Shown: positions 24,046 through 30,242 of the stretch, one piece after another
Numbering within the stretch: the first letter of the stretch is position 1
Layout of the letters: every line of letters begins with the position of its first letter
DNA from: UBA5738 sp049641805
GTDB taxonomy: Bacteria; Patescibacteriota; Minisyncoccia; Minisyncoccales; UBA5738
Assembly: GCA_049641805.1 (NCBI GenBank)
Contig: JBARNX010000033.1
Location: 1-55,413 of the forward strand
DNA: 55,413 bases
Direction: 5' to 3'
Translations under genes and position numbers: made by a program
Notes under the pieces: generated by a model
Told to the model about the DNA's origin: nothing
What the model saw: only the letters and a program-made list of their open reading frames with translations
Database searches by the model: none

Positions 24046-25407
24046 ATGAACAAAATAAAAATATACAGCACAATGTCGCGCAAGGTGTCCGAGTTGGCGC
24101 CGATGGAGGAGGGAAAGATCAAGTTTTTCGTTTGCGGGCCGACGGTCTATGATTTGTCGCATCTGGGGCATGCCAAAACCTACACGCAGTTTGATTTTAT
24201 TGTGAAATATTTGCGGTGGACGGGGTTTGATGTGTTCTATTTACAAAACATTACTGATTTGGATGATAAAATCATCAAACGCGCCGCCGAGCGCAACATT
24301 GGCTGGAAAGAGTTGGTCCAAGATTTTGAAAAAAAATACATTGAAGATATGTTCGCCCTTGGCAATGACGCGGTAACCAAATTCGCGCGTGCCACGGATT
24401 ATATTGAAAATATCGTGAGCCAGACGCAAAGGATGCTGGATAAGGGTTTAGCGTATCGCACGCCCGATGGCAGTATTTATTTTGAGATTGCCAAATTCGG
24501 CGATTACGGCAAGCTTTCGGGCCGCACCGAATTAAAAGAAGACGACGCAGTGTCGCGCATTGATGTCGATGACCAAAAAAAAGGCTGGAATGATTTTTGT
24601 TTATGGAAAGTGTCAAAAGAAGGAGAGCCTAGTTGGGAGACGCCATTGGGTAAAGGCCGTCCCGGATGGCACATTGAGGACACCGCGATCACCGAAGTTG
24701 AATTCGGGCCGCATTACGATATTCACGGCGGCGCGATTGATTTGATTTTTCCACATCACGAGGCCGAGATAACACAAATGGAATCGATTGCAGGCGCGCC
24801 ATTGGTACGCTACTGGATGCATACCGGATTTTTGAACATCGGTTCGGAAAAAATGTCCAAAAGCTTGGGCAATTTCAAAACCATTCGCGATATTCTGAAA
24901 GCCTACGATTATCGGACTTTGAGATATTTTTTCATCAGCAACCATTACCGCGCGGCGATGGATTTTTCCGATGCCGGGTTGGATCAGGCAAAAAATTCTT
25001 TGGCCCGCATTGATGAATTTGTTTTCAACAAAGTTGACGCGGCTTATGACGATAAAGATGATGAAGCGGTTGTCAACGAGACAAAAGAAAAATTCTGCGC
25101 CGCGCTGGACAACGATCTGAACACTCCGCAAGCGTTTGCCGCGCTGTTTGATTTCATCCGCGCGCAAAACCAAAAAGAAAAGTCCGGCAAACGGACATTT
25201 GAGTTTTTAAACCAAATCAACACCTTTTTGGGATTTATGCAATTTGATCAGGCAAAAAGCGACGAATTTATTGAATCGCTGGTCAAGGAGCGCGATGCCG
25301 CCCGTGCGGCCAAAGATTTTGCCAAGTCCGACCAGATACGCGACCGCCTGCTGGCGATGGGCGTGAAGATCTACGATTCCAAAGAAGGCACGAAGTACCG
25401 CATATAA
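24046..25407 (+). CDS. cysS: Cysteinyl-tRNA synthetase with altered zinc ligand
   Basis: A 453-residue class I synthetase from ATG 24046. HLGHAKTY is the HIGH motif and EKMSKSLGN the KMSKS loop. Three zinc ligands are in place (FFVCGPTVYD and the His and Glu of FPHHEAE), but the expected Cys of the GWHIEC segment is Asp (PGWHIEDTA). Asp can bind zinc, so the enzyme may remain active with Cys-Asp-His-Glu coordination. It follows fic closely and ends at a strong terminator. Confidence 0.95.
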   Translation: MNKIKIYSTMSRKVSELAPMEEGKIKFFVCGPTVYDLSHLGHAKTYTQFDFIVKYLRWTGFDVFYLQNITDLDDKIIKRAAERNIGWKELVQDFEKKYIEDMFALGNDAVTKFARATDYIENIVSQTQRMLDKGLAYRTPDGSIYFEIAKFGDYGKLSGRTELKEDDAVSRIDVDDQKKGWNDFCLWKVSKEGEPSWETPLGKGRPGWHIEDTAITEVEFGPHYDIHGGAIDLIFPHHEAEITQMESIAGAPLVRYWMHTGFLNIGSEKMSKSLGNFKTIRDILKAYDYRTLRYFFISNHYRAAMDFSDAGLDQAKNSLARIDEFVFNKVDAAYDDKDDEAVVNETKEKFCAALDNDLNTPQAFAALFDFIRAQNQKEKSGKRTFEFLNQINTFLGFMQFDQAKSDEFIESLVKERDAARAAKDFAKSDQIRDRLLAMGVKIYDSKEGTKYRI

Positions 25408-25441
25408 TATCAAAATCCAAATTTCCAATGTCAAATTAAGA

Positions 25442-25469
25442 AAAAAGGCGCGGCAATCCCGCGCTTTTT
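25442..25469 (+). terminator. Terminator of cysS
   Basis: GCGCGG/CCGCGC stem with CAATC loop, flanked by A and T runs (TTTTT 25465-25469). Confidence 0.8.
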
Positions 25470-25528
25470 GAGTCTTTTTGCATATTCCCTTGCGCATGTC
25501 ATTACATATCCCGCGCCGCGGATTACGC

Positions 25529-25548
25529 AATCAATTACGTAATTGATT
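25529..25548. repeat. 20-bp perfect palindrome
   Basis: AATCAATTAC/GTAATTGATT between the convergent cysS and the 25604 gene. It may be a protein-binding site or an extra hairpin; nothing else in this gap is coding. Confidence 0.5.
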
Positions 25549-25570
25549 ACATACAAATTTGCGTTTGAAT

Positions 25571-25604
25571 AAAAAAAGAGACGGAGCATGTTATGCTTCT
25601 CCGT
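25571..25604 (-). terminator. Terminator overlapping a stop codon
   Basis: On the minus strand GACGGAG and CTCCGTC arms with a bulged CAT/ATG extension, followed by a T7 run. The first stem base is in the stop codon of the 25604 gene. Confidence 0.7.
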
Positions 25605-26023
25605 CACTTGTGGAACAATGGTGAACCTGGCCGTCTGAATATTTTATCTAATTTTACCTCAATTTCGTCAATCCTTGGTGCTACGTTTTCTTTTTGGTTT
25701 CTGATTAAACTTGAGTATGCCGTCCATATAGTTGCAATCATGGAAGCCATCAAAATATCAGTTGGGAACGAGGGGAATCTTTTTTGTTTGATTAATATCC
25801 ACGGGTCGTCGCTAATGGCAGTGATTTGAATTTGGTTCATATAAGTGCCATTGGCAATAACACAAAAAGTAAATTGTCCGTTGCCTTCGTTTTCAGAGTA
25901 GATAACAAACATTCCCGCCCCAATTTCAACGGTTTTTCCAAATTGCGTTTCTTTGGGTTGCTTATCTGGCGTCAGACTGTCAAATAATTTTTTTGGCAAA
26001 GCTTGAGCTTCTTCCAATTCCAT
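25604..26023 (-). CDS. Hypothetical protein
   Basis: A 139-residue protein with no family I recognise. A strong ribosome site (GGAGG, 26037-26033) lies 9 bases before its ATG, stronger than at most genes here. The N-terminal half has strand-like segments (VEIGAGMFVIYSE, FTFCVIANGTYM). The middle, ILMASMIATIWTAYSSLI, is hydrophobic but amphipathic enough to be a core helix. The C-terminus is basic. Possibly acquired: it sits alone between a terminator and repeats. Confidence 0.6.
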   Translation of the reverse strand: MELEEAQALPKKLFDSLTPDKQPKETQFGKTVEIGAGMFVIYSENEGNGQFTFCVIANGTYMNQIQITAISDDPWILIKQKRFPSFPTDILMASMIATIWTAYSSLIRNQKENVAPRIDEIEVKLDKIFRRPGSPLFHK

Positions 26024-26295
26024 CGTTTAATTCCTCCGTAATTCTATTTGTATAAGCAAAACAATGCATTGTCCTATGGTCTTCAAGTATCACCTCTAAA
26101 ATTTTCAAAGAACGAGACGGCGGTGCCGCAAAAAAAAGCCCATTCTTGCTTTGGGGCCATACTACAAGAAAATGGGGGATTGTAAAGAGGGAGAGGATTC
26201 AAAAATCAAAATCAAAATCAAAATCAAAATTCAAATTCAATTTTAAGATAATGTTAAAAATTAAAAATTAAAGATTAAAGATCAAATATGGTAAT
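26024..26295. other. Non-coding stretch with tandem repeat
   Basis: No gene is visible. It holds a 12-bp palindrome ACAATGCATTGT near 26063, a CCCATTCTTG/CAAGAAAATGGG imperfect hairpin (about 26138-26178) and a TCAAAA hexamer repeated about four times at 26207-26232. The last part, AT-rich up to the toxin stop, resembles the arms of the dispersed elements listed below. Confidence 0.5.
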
Positions 26296-26556
26296 TCATT
26301 TGCCGTAGAGGTCGTGGTGGGCGCCGATTTGCAAGAAAATGATAATATTGCCGTTGATTTCATAAATTGCTCGGATATCGCCGGTGATATCAATACTACG
26401 CTGGCCGGCATATTTTCCGGCGAGGGTATGGTTGTTGAGCATTGGAAGGAAGGGATTGCTTTCAAACAAAAGCAATTTTTGGTTGAATTTTTTCTGGATT
26501 TTCTGCGGAAATTTGCGATATTGCTTTCTAAAATGACGATGGTAATCTATCCGCAT
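26296..26556 (-). CDS. YafQ/RelE-type mRNA interferase toxin
   Basis: An 86-residue RelE-superfamily toxin. It has the basic N-terminal helix (HFRKQYRKFPQKIQKKFNQK), NHTLAGKYAGQRSIDITGDI, and ends with IGAHHDLYGK, the YafQ-like C-terminal His motif. It should cut mRNA on the ribosome. It begins 1 base after the stop codon of its antitoxin, so both come from one transcript. Confidence 0.82.
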   Translation of the reverse strand: MRIDYHRHFRKQYRKFPQKIQKKFNQKLLLFESNPFLPMLNNHTLAGKYAGQRSIDITGDIRAIYEINGNIIIFLQIGAHHDLYGK

Positions 26557-26557
26557 A

Positions 26558-26836
26558 TTATTTGCCGGATTGAAGGCTTTTAATCATATCGGCGGCGGTT
26601 TCAAACGGACCAAAAATATTTTTTCCAGCCTTGATGTCGGCGGATGCCTTGTCAAGCATTTTTCGGGTTCTTTTGTTGGGTATCGGATGATCGGTGAATG
26701 ATATTTCCCGCGTGGCAACAAATCTTTTAATATGCTGATTTATGACTGCGTTTAAAGACACGCCCAAATCTTGGGCGGTTTTGCGCGCCCGGTCTTTGAG
26801 TTTTTTATCAATTTTGATGCTCAGCATTGTTTCCAT
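26558..26836 (-). CDS. RelB/DinJ-type antitoxin
   Basis: A 92-residue antitoxin. The N-terminal MLSIKIDKKLKDRARKTAQ strand-helix and LGVSLNAVINQHIKRFV form a ribbon-helix-helix DNA-binding domain; the C-terminal part wraps the toxin. ATG 26836 or ATG 26827 can be the start. It probably represses its own promoter at 26868-26895 together with the toxin. Confidence 0.85.
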   Translation of the reverse strand: METMLSIKIDKKLKDRARKTAQDLGVSLNAVINQHIKRFVATREISFTDHPIPNKRTRKMLDKASADIKAGKNIFGPFETAADMIKSLQSGK

Positions 26837-26867
26837 AAGATTTTATTATTTTGTTTATCATATCCAA

Positions 26868-26895
26868 ATTATATATTTTAGATAGGTATTGTCAA
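26868..26895 (-). promoter_or_regulatory. Promoter of toxin-antitoxin pair 1
   Basis: On the minus strand: TTGACA (26895-26890), 16-base spacer, TATAAT (26873-26868). Both hexamers are perfect. Confidence 0.8.
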
Positions 26896-26910
26896 GATAA
26901 ATTTATTTGC

Positions 26911-26937
26911 AAAAACTCCTCTTTGGGAGGAGTTTTT
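26911..26937 (-). terminator. Terminator of tRNA-Arg(GCG)
   Basis: Perfect 11-bp stem AAAAACTCCTC/GAGGAGTTTTT with a TTTGG loop, 6 bases beyond the tRNA 3' end on the minus strand. Confidence 0.8.
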
Positions 26938-26943
26938 GTCGTG

Positions 26944-27016
26944 TGTCCCCGACAGGAATCGAACCTGTAGTCTCAAGGTCCGCAACCTTGTATTTTATCC
27001 ATTAAACTACGGGGAC
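26944..27016 (-). tRNA. tRNA-Arg, anticodon GCG
   Basis: A 73-nt cloverleaf: acceptor GTCCCCG/CGGGGAC with discriminator A, D stem GTTT/AAAT, anticodon stem CAAGG/CCTTG, loop TTGCGGA, T arm ACAGG TTCGATT CCTGT. Anticodon positions 34-36 read GCG (codon CGC). C35 and G36 fit arginine identity. CCA is not encoded. Most bacteria use ACG (inosine) for CGU/CGC/CGA, so GCG is unusual. Confidence 0.9.
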
Positions 27017-27147
27017 ATTTGAAAAATGTCAAAATCCAAATTTCCAATGTCAAAAAAATTCAAAATGCGGAAAGACAAGTGCGGGTTTACGATAACATAA
27101 AATCGGGGATTTGCCAATTTGTTAGTTTTTGGATAGGATAATGACAT

Positions 27148-27432
27148 ATGCTAAGCAAACGGACGAAAGATAAAATCGTGGAAATTCTGAAAAGGAACGG
27201 CGTTAAAAAAGCCGCAGTTTTCGGTTCGTTTGCGCGGGGGGAGGAGAAGAAAACGGGCGATATTGATATTTTAGTGGAAGTGCCGGAGGGGACGGTTTTT
27301 TTTGAATTTATCGGATTGGAGATGGAATTGGAGAAGGCGGCAAAAAGGAAAATAGATTTACTGACATTCAATTCAATACATCCCTTGCTCAAGGATATTA
27401 TTTTAAAAGAGCAAAAACCCATTTATGGATAA
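27148..27432 (+). CDS. MNT-type minimal nucleotidyltransferase
   Basis: A 94-residue protein with the nucleotidyltransferase motif VFGSFARGEEKKTGDIDILVE (GSFARG at 26-31, Asp38 and Asp40 as metal ligands). Stand-alone proteins of this kind are the antitoxin-like half of HEPN/MNT pairs and AMPylate the HEPN partner. The partner gene directly downstream is a remnant, so this gene may now be an orphan. Confidence 0.85.
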   Translation: MLSKRTKDKIVEILKRNGVKKAAVFGSFARGEEKKTGDIDILVEVPEGTVFFEFIGLEMELEKAAKRKIDLLTFNSIHPLLKDIILKEQKPIYG

Positions 27433-27616
27433 GAAACTCGAAATATTTGAGGTTCCTTGGGTGCAAATATGCGGAATGAGAAATAGAATGATCCATGAGT
27501 ATTTCAGTGTCGATTTAAACATAGTTTGAGACACTGCGAACAAAAATCTGCCAAGCTTAAGGAAACAAGTCGTTATGATTTTTAAAACGCTCGATAAGCA
27601 GAAAAAACTTTTATGA
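27425..27616 (+). pseudogene. Remnant of HEPN (DUF86) partner gene
   Basis: ATG 27425 overlaps the MNT stop codon, the usual arrangement for this pair. The frame reads MDKKLEIFEVPWVQICGMRN, continuing RMIHEYFSVDLNIV, then TGA (27527), then DTANKNLPSLRKQVVMIFKT to TGA 27614. The RxxxxH-type motif of HEPN RNases survives (RNRMIH). The middle of the protein, about 50 residues, is deleted and the family Trp after IV has become TGA. Not functional as read. Confidence 0.8.
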
Positions 27617-28755
27617 ATCCGAAAATGTATGTAAAGGGGGTGGGGATGACGCGGTTTGACTACGCGCAGAAGCCTTGGTGGGGGTTTGCCTATGACGCGG
27701 CAATCGATGCGTTGAAGGACGCCAAGATGAATATGGCCGGGATTGACGCGATCGCGTTTTCCGCGGTTTCCAGCGCCGCGGGCGGGGAGCATCAGACGCA
27801 CAAGGTTTCTTTGTTGTCGGGATTGTTTAAAACCAATGTGCCGATCATCGAACTGCCGTCGGTTTGCGGCGGCGGCGGAGCGGCGTTCTGGACGGCGCTG
27901 CGTTTGTTGCGCGATGAGGAGTTTAAAAATATTTTGGTGCTGACCGGAGAAAAGCTGGTGGACAACCGCGCCGAAGTAATCACGGACTGGATATTGTCCG
28001 CCGCCGAGCGAGCGATTGAGCAAACCGAAGGGTTGTTGTTTCCGGCGCAAAACGCGCTGGTTTACCAGCAATACTGCAAAAAATACGGCGGTTCGCACGA
28101 AGATTTGGAGCTGATCGCGTTCAAGAATCACCAGAACGCGGTGGCCAACCCCAAAGCCTATTATTACAAGCGGCCGGTGACGATGGAAAAGATCAAAGAT
28201 TCGCCGGTGGTGGCCGATCCGCTGCGGCTGATGGATTGCTCGCTGTCGGTCAACGGCGGCGCGGCGGCGATCGTTTCCAAAGACGAAACCGATATTGAAA
28301 TCATCGGTTCGGGATTTGCCACCGATTACATTCTGACTTTTGAGCGCGATGATATGACCCATTTCCGCGCCACGCAACTGGCGGCAAAAAAAGCGTTCGC
28401 GACGGCAGATTTAACGCCCGGCGACATTGATGTTGCCGAAATCCACGACGCGTTCACTTCCGTGGAGCTGTTGTCATATGAAGACATCGGTTTTGCCGCG
28501 CCGGGCAAAGGGGGAGAGCTGATCCGCTCGGGCAAGATCAATATGGGCGGCCAAATGCCCATCAATCCGTCAGGAGGCTTGAAAGCCAAGGGCCATCCGA
28601 TCTCGGCCACAGGCCTGGCGCAGATCTATGAGATCACCAACCAGCTGCGCGGCAATTGCGCTGAACGCCAAGTTAAAAACGCCAAAATCGGTCTGACCCA
28701 TAACATCGGCGGCGCCGGCGGCTCGGTTACCGTCCACATCTTGAAAAAGAATTAA
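27613..28755 (+). CDS. Thiolase, archaeal/SCP2-like
   Basis: A 380-residue thiolase-fold protein. VCGGGG holds nucleophile Cys85, EIHDAF holds His278, GLKAKGHPISATG holds His328 and THNIGGAGG holds His363. The CxG cysteine of classical biosynthetic thiolases is replaced by His363. Archaeal enzymes of this kind form acetoacetyl-CoA and work with a DUF35 Zn-ribbon/OB-fold partner; such a protein is encoded 1.5 kb downstream. In this locus it is the only candidate for the carbon-carbon bond-forming step. Its ATG lies inside the HEPN remnant end. Confidence 0.85.
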   Translation: MNPKMYVKGVGMTRFDYAQKPWWGFAYDAAIDALKDAKMNMAGIDAIAFSAVSSAAGGEHQTHKVSLLSGLFKTNVPIIELPSVCGGGGAAFWTALRLLRDEEFKNILVLTGEKLVDNRAEVITDWILSAAERAIEQTEGLLFPAQNALVYQQYCKKYGGSHEDLELIAFKNHQNAVANPKAYYYKRPVTMEKIKDSPVVADPLRLMDCSLSVNGGAAAIVSKDETDIEIIGSGFATDYILTFERDDMTHFRATQLAAKKAFATADLTPGDIDVAEIHDAFTSVELLSYEDIGFAAPGKGGELIRSGKINMGGQMPINPSGGLKAKGHPISATGLAQIYEITNQLRGNCAERQVKNAKIGLTHNIGGAGGSVTVHILKKN

Positions 28756-28770
28756 CCCACATCTCCGTAG

Positions 28771-28792
28771 GGGCGATTCCGTGTAATCGCCC
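28771..28792. repeat. Hairpin GGGCGATT/AATCGCCC
   Basis: A perfect 8-bp inverted repeat with a 6-base loop, 15 bases after the thiolase stop, in the context GTAGGGGCGATT. No T-run. It has the look of a dispersed REP-like palindrome; no second copy is in the window. Confidence 0.4.
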
Positions 28793-28846
28793 GAGTGCGA
28801 ATTTTGTTTTTTGAATTTGGCGATTTTTTGATACGAAGTCAGCTTC

Positions 28847-28874
28847 TTGACACTATATAACTATTGTATATACT
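28847..28874 (+). promoter_or_regulatory. Promoter of toxin-antitoxin pair 2
   Basis: TTGACA (28847-28852), 16-base spacer, TATACT (28869-28874). Transcription would begin near 28881, which rules out the ATG at 28875 and selects ATG 28905. Confidence 0.75.
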
Positions 28875-28904
28875 ATGGTTATATATGTTAAGCTGCCTGA
28901 AATT

Positions 28905-29180
28905 ATGAAAACTTTGATCAATATAAAAACTGACCGCGATGTGAAAATCAGCGCGCAAAAACTGGCCAAGGAATTGGGATTGTCTTTGAGCGCGGTGGTT
29001 AACGCTTATTTGAAGCAATTTATTCGCACGAAGGCGGTTAATTTTTCGGTTACGCCGCAGATGTCGCCGGAATTAGAAAAACTTTTGGGAAAAATCGATT
29101 ATGATATTGCCCGGGGCAAGAATCTGTCGCCGGCAATGAGTTCCGGGAAAGATATTGATAAATATTTTGAATCTTTGTAA
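28905..29180 (+). CDS. RelB/DinJ-type antitoxin
   Basis: A 91-residue antitoxin from ATG 28905. The ribbon-helix-helix part reads MKTLINIKTDRDVKISAQKL, then ELGLSLSAVVNAYLKQFI, like the antitoxin at 26558 (similar order and length, opposite strand). The C-terminal part (SPELEKLLGKIDYDIARGK) should bind the toxin that begins 5 bases downstream. Self-repression at the promoter just upstream is expected. Confidence 0.85.
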   Translation: MKTLINIKTDRDVKISAQKLAKELGLSLSAVVNAYLKQFIRTKAVNFSVTPQMSPELEKLLGKIDYDIARGKNLSPAMSSGKDIDKYFESL

Positions 29181-29185
29181 TTTCC

Positions 29186-29446
29186 ATGGAAATAATATTT
29201 CATCGGAATTTTGAAAAACAAATTTTAAAATTGAAACCGGCGGAAAGAGAAAGATTGAGATTGCGCTTGAAGGTGTTTTTAAACGATCCGTTTGATCGGC
29301 AATTGAACAATCATCCGTTGAAAGGCGATCGGGCCGATTTTCACAGTATCAATATCGGCGGCGATTTGCGCGCGGTATTCAAGCAGATTGATACTGATAA
29401 ATGTATTTTTACCGAGATCGGTACCCACGGCGCATTGTATTCGTAA
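29186..29446 (+). CDS. YafQ/RelE-type mRNA interferase toxin
   Basis: An 86-residue RelE-superfamily toxin, same length as the one at 26296. It carries the basic helix (KPAERERLRLRLKVFL), NHPLKGDRADFHSINIGGDL and a C-terminal EIGTHGALYS, the position of the YafQ catalytic His. Its stop codon is the foot of the 29443 hairpin. Confidence 0.82.
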   Translation: MEIIFHRNFEKQILKLKPAERERLRLRLKVFLNDPFDRQLNNHPLKGDRADFHSINIGGDLRAVFKQIDTDKCIFTEIGTHGALYS

Positions 29447-29479
29447 AGTGTCCATATGTCCAACATTTGGACACTTTAC
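29443..29479. repeat. Hairpin repeat, copy 2
   Basis: GTAAAGTGTCCA/TGGACACTTTAC, a 12-bp perfect stem around a 13-base loop, containing the toxin stop codon. The central 31 bases correspond to the repeat at 12374-12404. Confidence 0.6.
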
Positions 29480-29526
29480 GCATTGATCGGCGCATTTGAA
29501 CAAAAAAACAACCAATTTGTCGGGGC

Positions 29527-29564
29527 CTAACCCCTGCTCCGCCCGCTGGCTTCGCAGGGGTTAG
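29527..29564. repeat. Hairpin inside the 3' end of the dephospho-CoA kinase gene
   Basis: CTAACCCCTGC (29527-29537) pairs with GCAGGGGTTAG (29554-29564), 11 bp. It encodes the last 12 residues of the kinase and its stop, so the C-terminus is repeat-derived. Confidence 0.5.
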
Positions 29565-30066
29565 TCCCTTGTCTGGATGTAGTGATAAAATATTTTTTCA
29601 GGGCTAATCTGAAGATGGTTTTGTTTTTTAGGTTGGCTTCGATGAGGCAGATGCCTTTGTTGGGGAAGCCGTAGACGATTAGGGTTTTGGGTTTTGATTC
29701 CAGAACCGCGGGGATGACCAAAAGGTCTTCTTCGCCTTCGACGCAGACATTGATTTTTTCTTTAATCGCGTTTTTGACCGCGAGCCAGGCATTTTTTTGA
29801 ATGGTGCCGGCGGGATTATCAACTATTGTGGCGCACTCATGTTTTTGGGCGAAAACTTTTCGCTGGACTTTTTTGTCGAAAATTTTAATATCGGATTGCA
29901 AATGGTGCGAGCAATAATCGCCCACGGTGATTACGGTCTTGTAATTATTTTTATCCAATATCCTTTGATAGCGGGCTTTGGTTTTTTCTTCGGTTCCGAA
30001 TATCGGTTTGCCCCAGATTTTTTGCATTTTTGCGCGCGATTTTTCCGGTAAAAAATAAGTTCTCAT
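29527..30066 (-). CDS. GTP-dependent dephospho-CoA kinase, archaeal type (DUF359)
   Basis: A 179-residue protein from ATG 30066 (a TTG at 30072 is possible). It has the DUF359 signatures in order: TVGDYCSHH (GD at 49-50), IFDKKVQRK, DNPAGTI (83-89) and VEGEEDLLVIPAV (GEEDLL 111-116), then IVYGFPNKGICLIEA. The archaeal family phosphorylates dephospho-CoA with GTP, the last step of CoA synthesis; bacteria normally use CoaE. It reads divergently from the DUF35-DUF362 gene and sits inside the putative CoA-based lipid locus. The last 12 residues (GTNPCEASGRSRG region) come from a hairpin. Confidence 0.85.
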   Translation of the reverse strand: MRTYFLPEKSRAKMQKIWGKPIFGTEEKTKARYQRILDKNNYKTVITVGDYCSHHLQSDIKIFDKKVQRKVFAQKHECATIVDNPAGTIQKNAWLAVKNAIKEKINVCVEGEEDLLVIPAVLESKPKTLIVYGFPNKGICLIEANLKNKTIFRLALKKYFITTSRQGTNPCEASGRSRG

Positions 30067-30067
30067 T

Positions 30068-30205
30068 TGCAAAAATTTAAAGTTGGAAAATCAAAATGGA
30101 AAATGACAGTTTAAAATGTTAAAGTATCCGAAAGCAAACATTTTTAATGTTACATTGTCATTTTTATTTTTGATATTTACATTTTAAATTAAAAGTAGGA
30201 GAATA
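30068..30205. repeat. AT-rich inverted-repeat element, copy 1
   Basis: Arms of the type AAAATCAAAATGGAAAATGACA at the left and TGTCATTTTTATTTTTGATA, then TTTACATTTTAAATT, at the right, with AATGTTAAAGTATCCG in the middle. This copy carries no GC-rich insert. It fills the gap between the divergent kinase and DUF35-DUF362 genes. Confidence 0.6.
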
Positions 30206-30217
30206 GAGGTCTATAAT
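30189..30217 (+). promoter_or_regulatory. Candidate promoter for DUF35-DUF362 gene
   Basis: TTAAAA (30189-30194), 17-base spacer, TATAAT (30212-30217). It begins in the right arm of repeat copy 1. The ATG at 30243 is about 20 bases from the expected transcription start. Confidence 0.5.
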
Positions 30218-30242
30218 TGAACATACTAACGATAAAATATTT

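Noticed and set aside
26207..26232. TCAAAA hexamer tandem as a CRISPR-like array
   Set aside because: Units are 6 bases with no spacers; it is a microsatellite. No CRISPR array or cas gene was seen in the window.
27527..27529. TGA read as Trp (recoded genetic code)
   Set aside because: TGA sits where HEPN proteins have Trp, but many intact genes here end at TGA and none has internal TGA. The HEPN gene also has a large deletion, so decay is the better explanation.
27403..28377. 324-codon open frame on the minus strand
   Set aside because: It lies opposite the thiolase, whose motifs are unmistakable; the antisense product is His/Arg-rich with no domain. It is a frame shadow.
28875..28904. Upstream ATG for the second antitoxin
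   Set aside because: It directly follows the -10 box, upstream of the expected transcription start; ATG 28905 fits the RelB/DinJ N-terminus.
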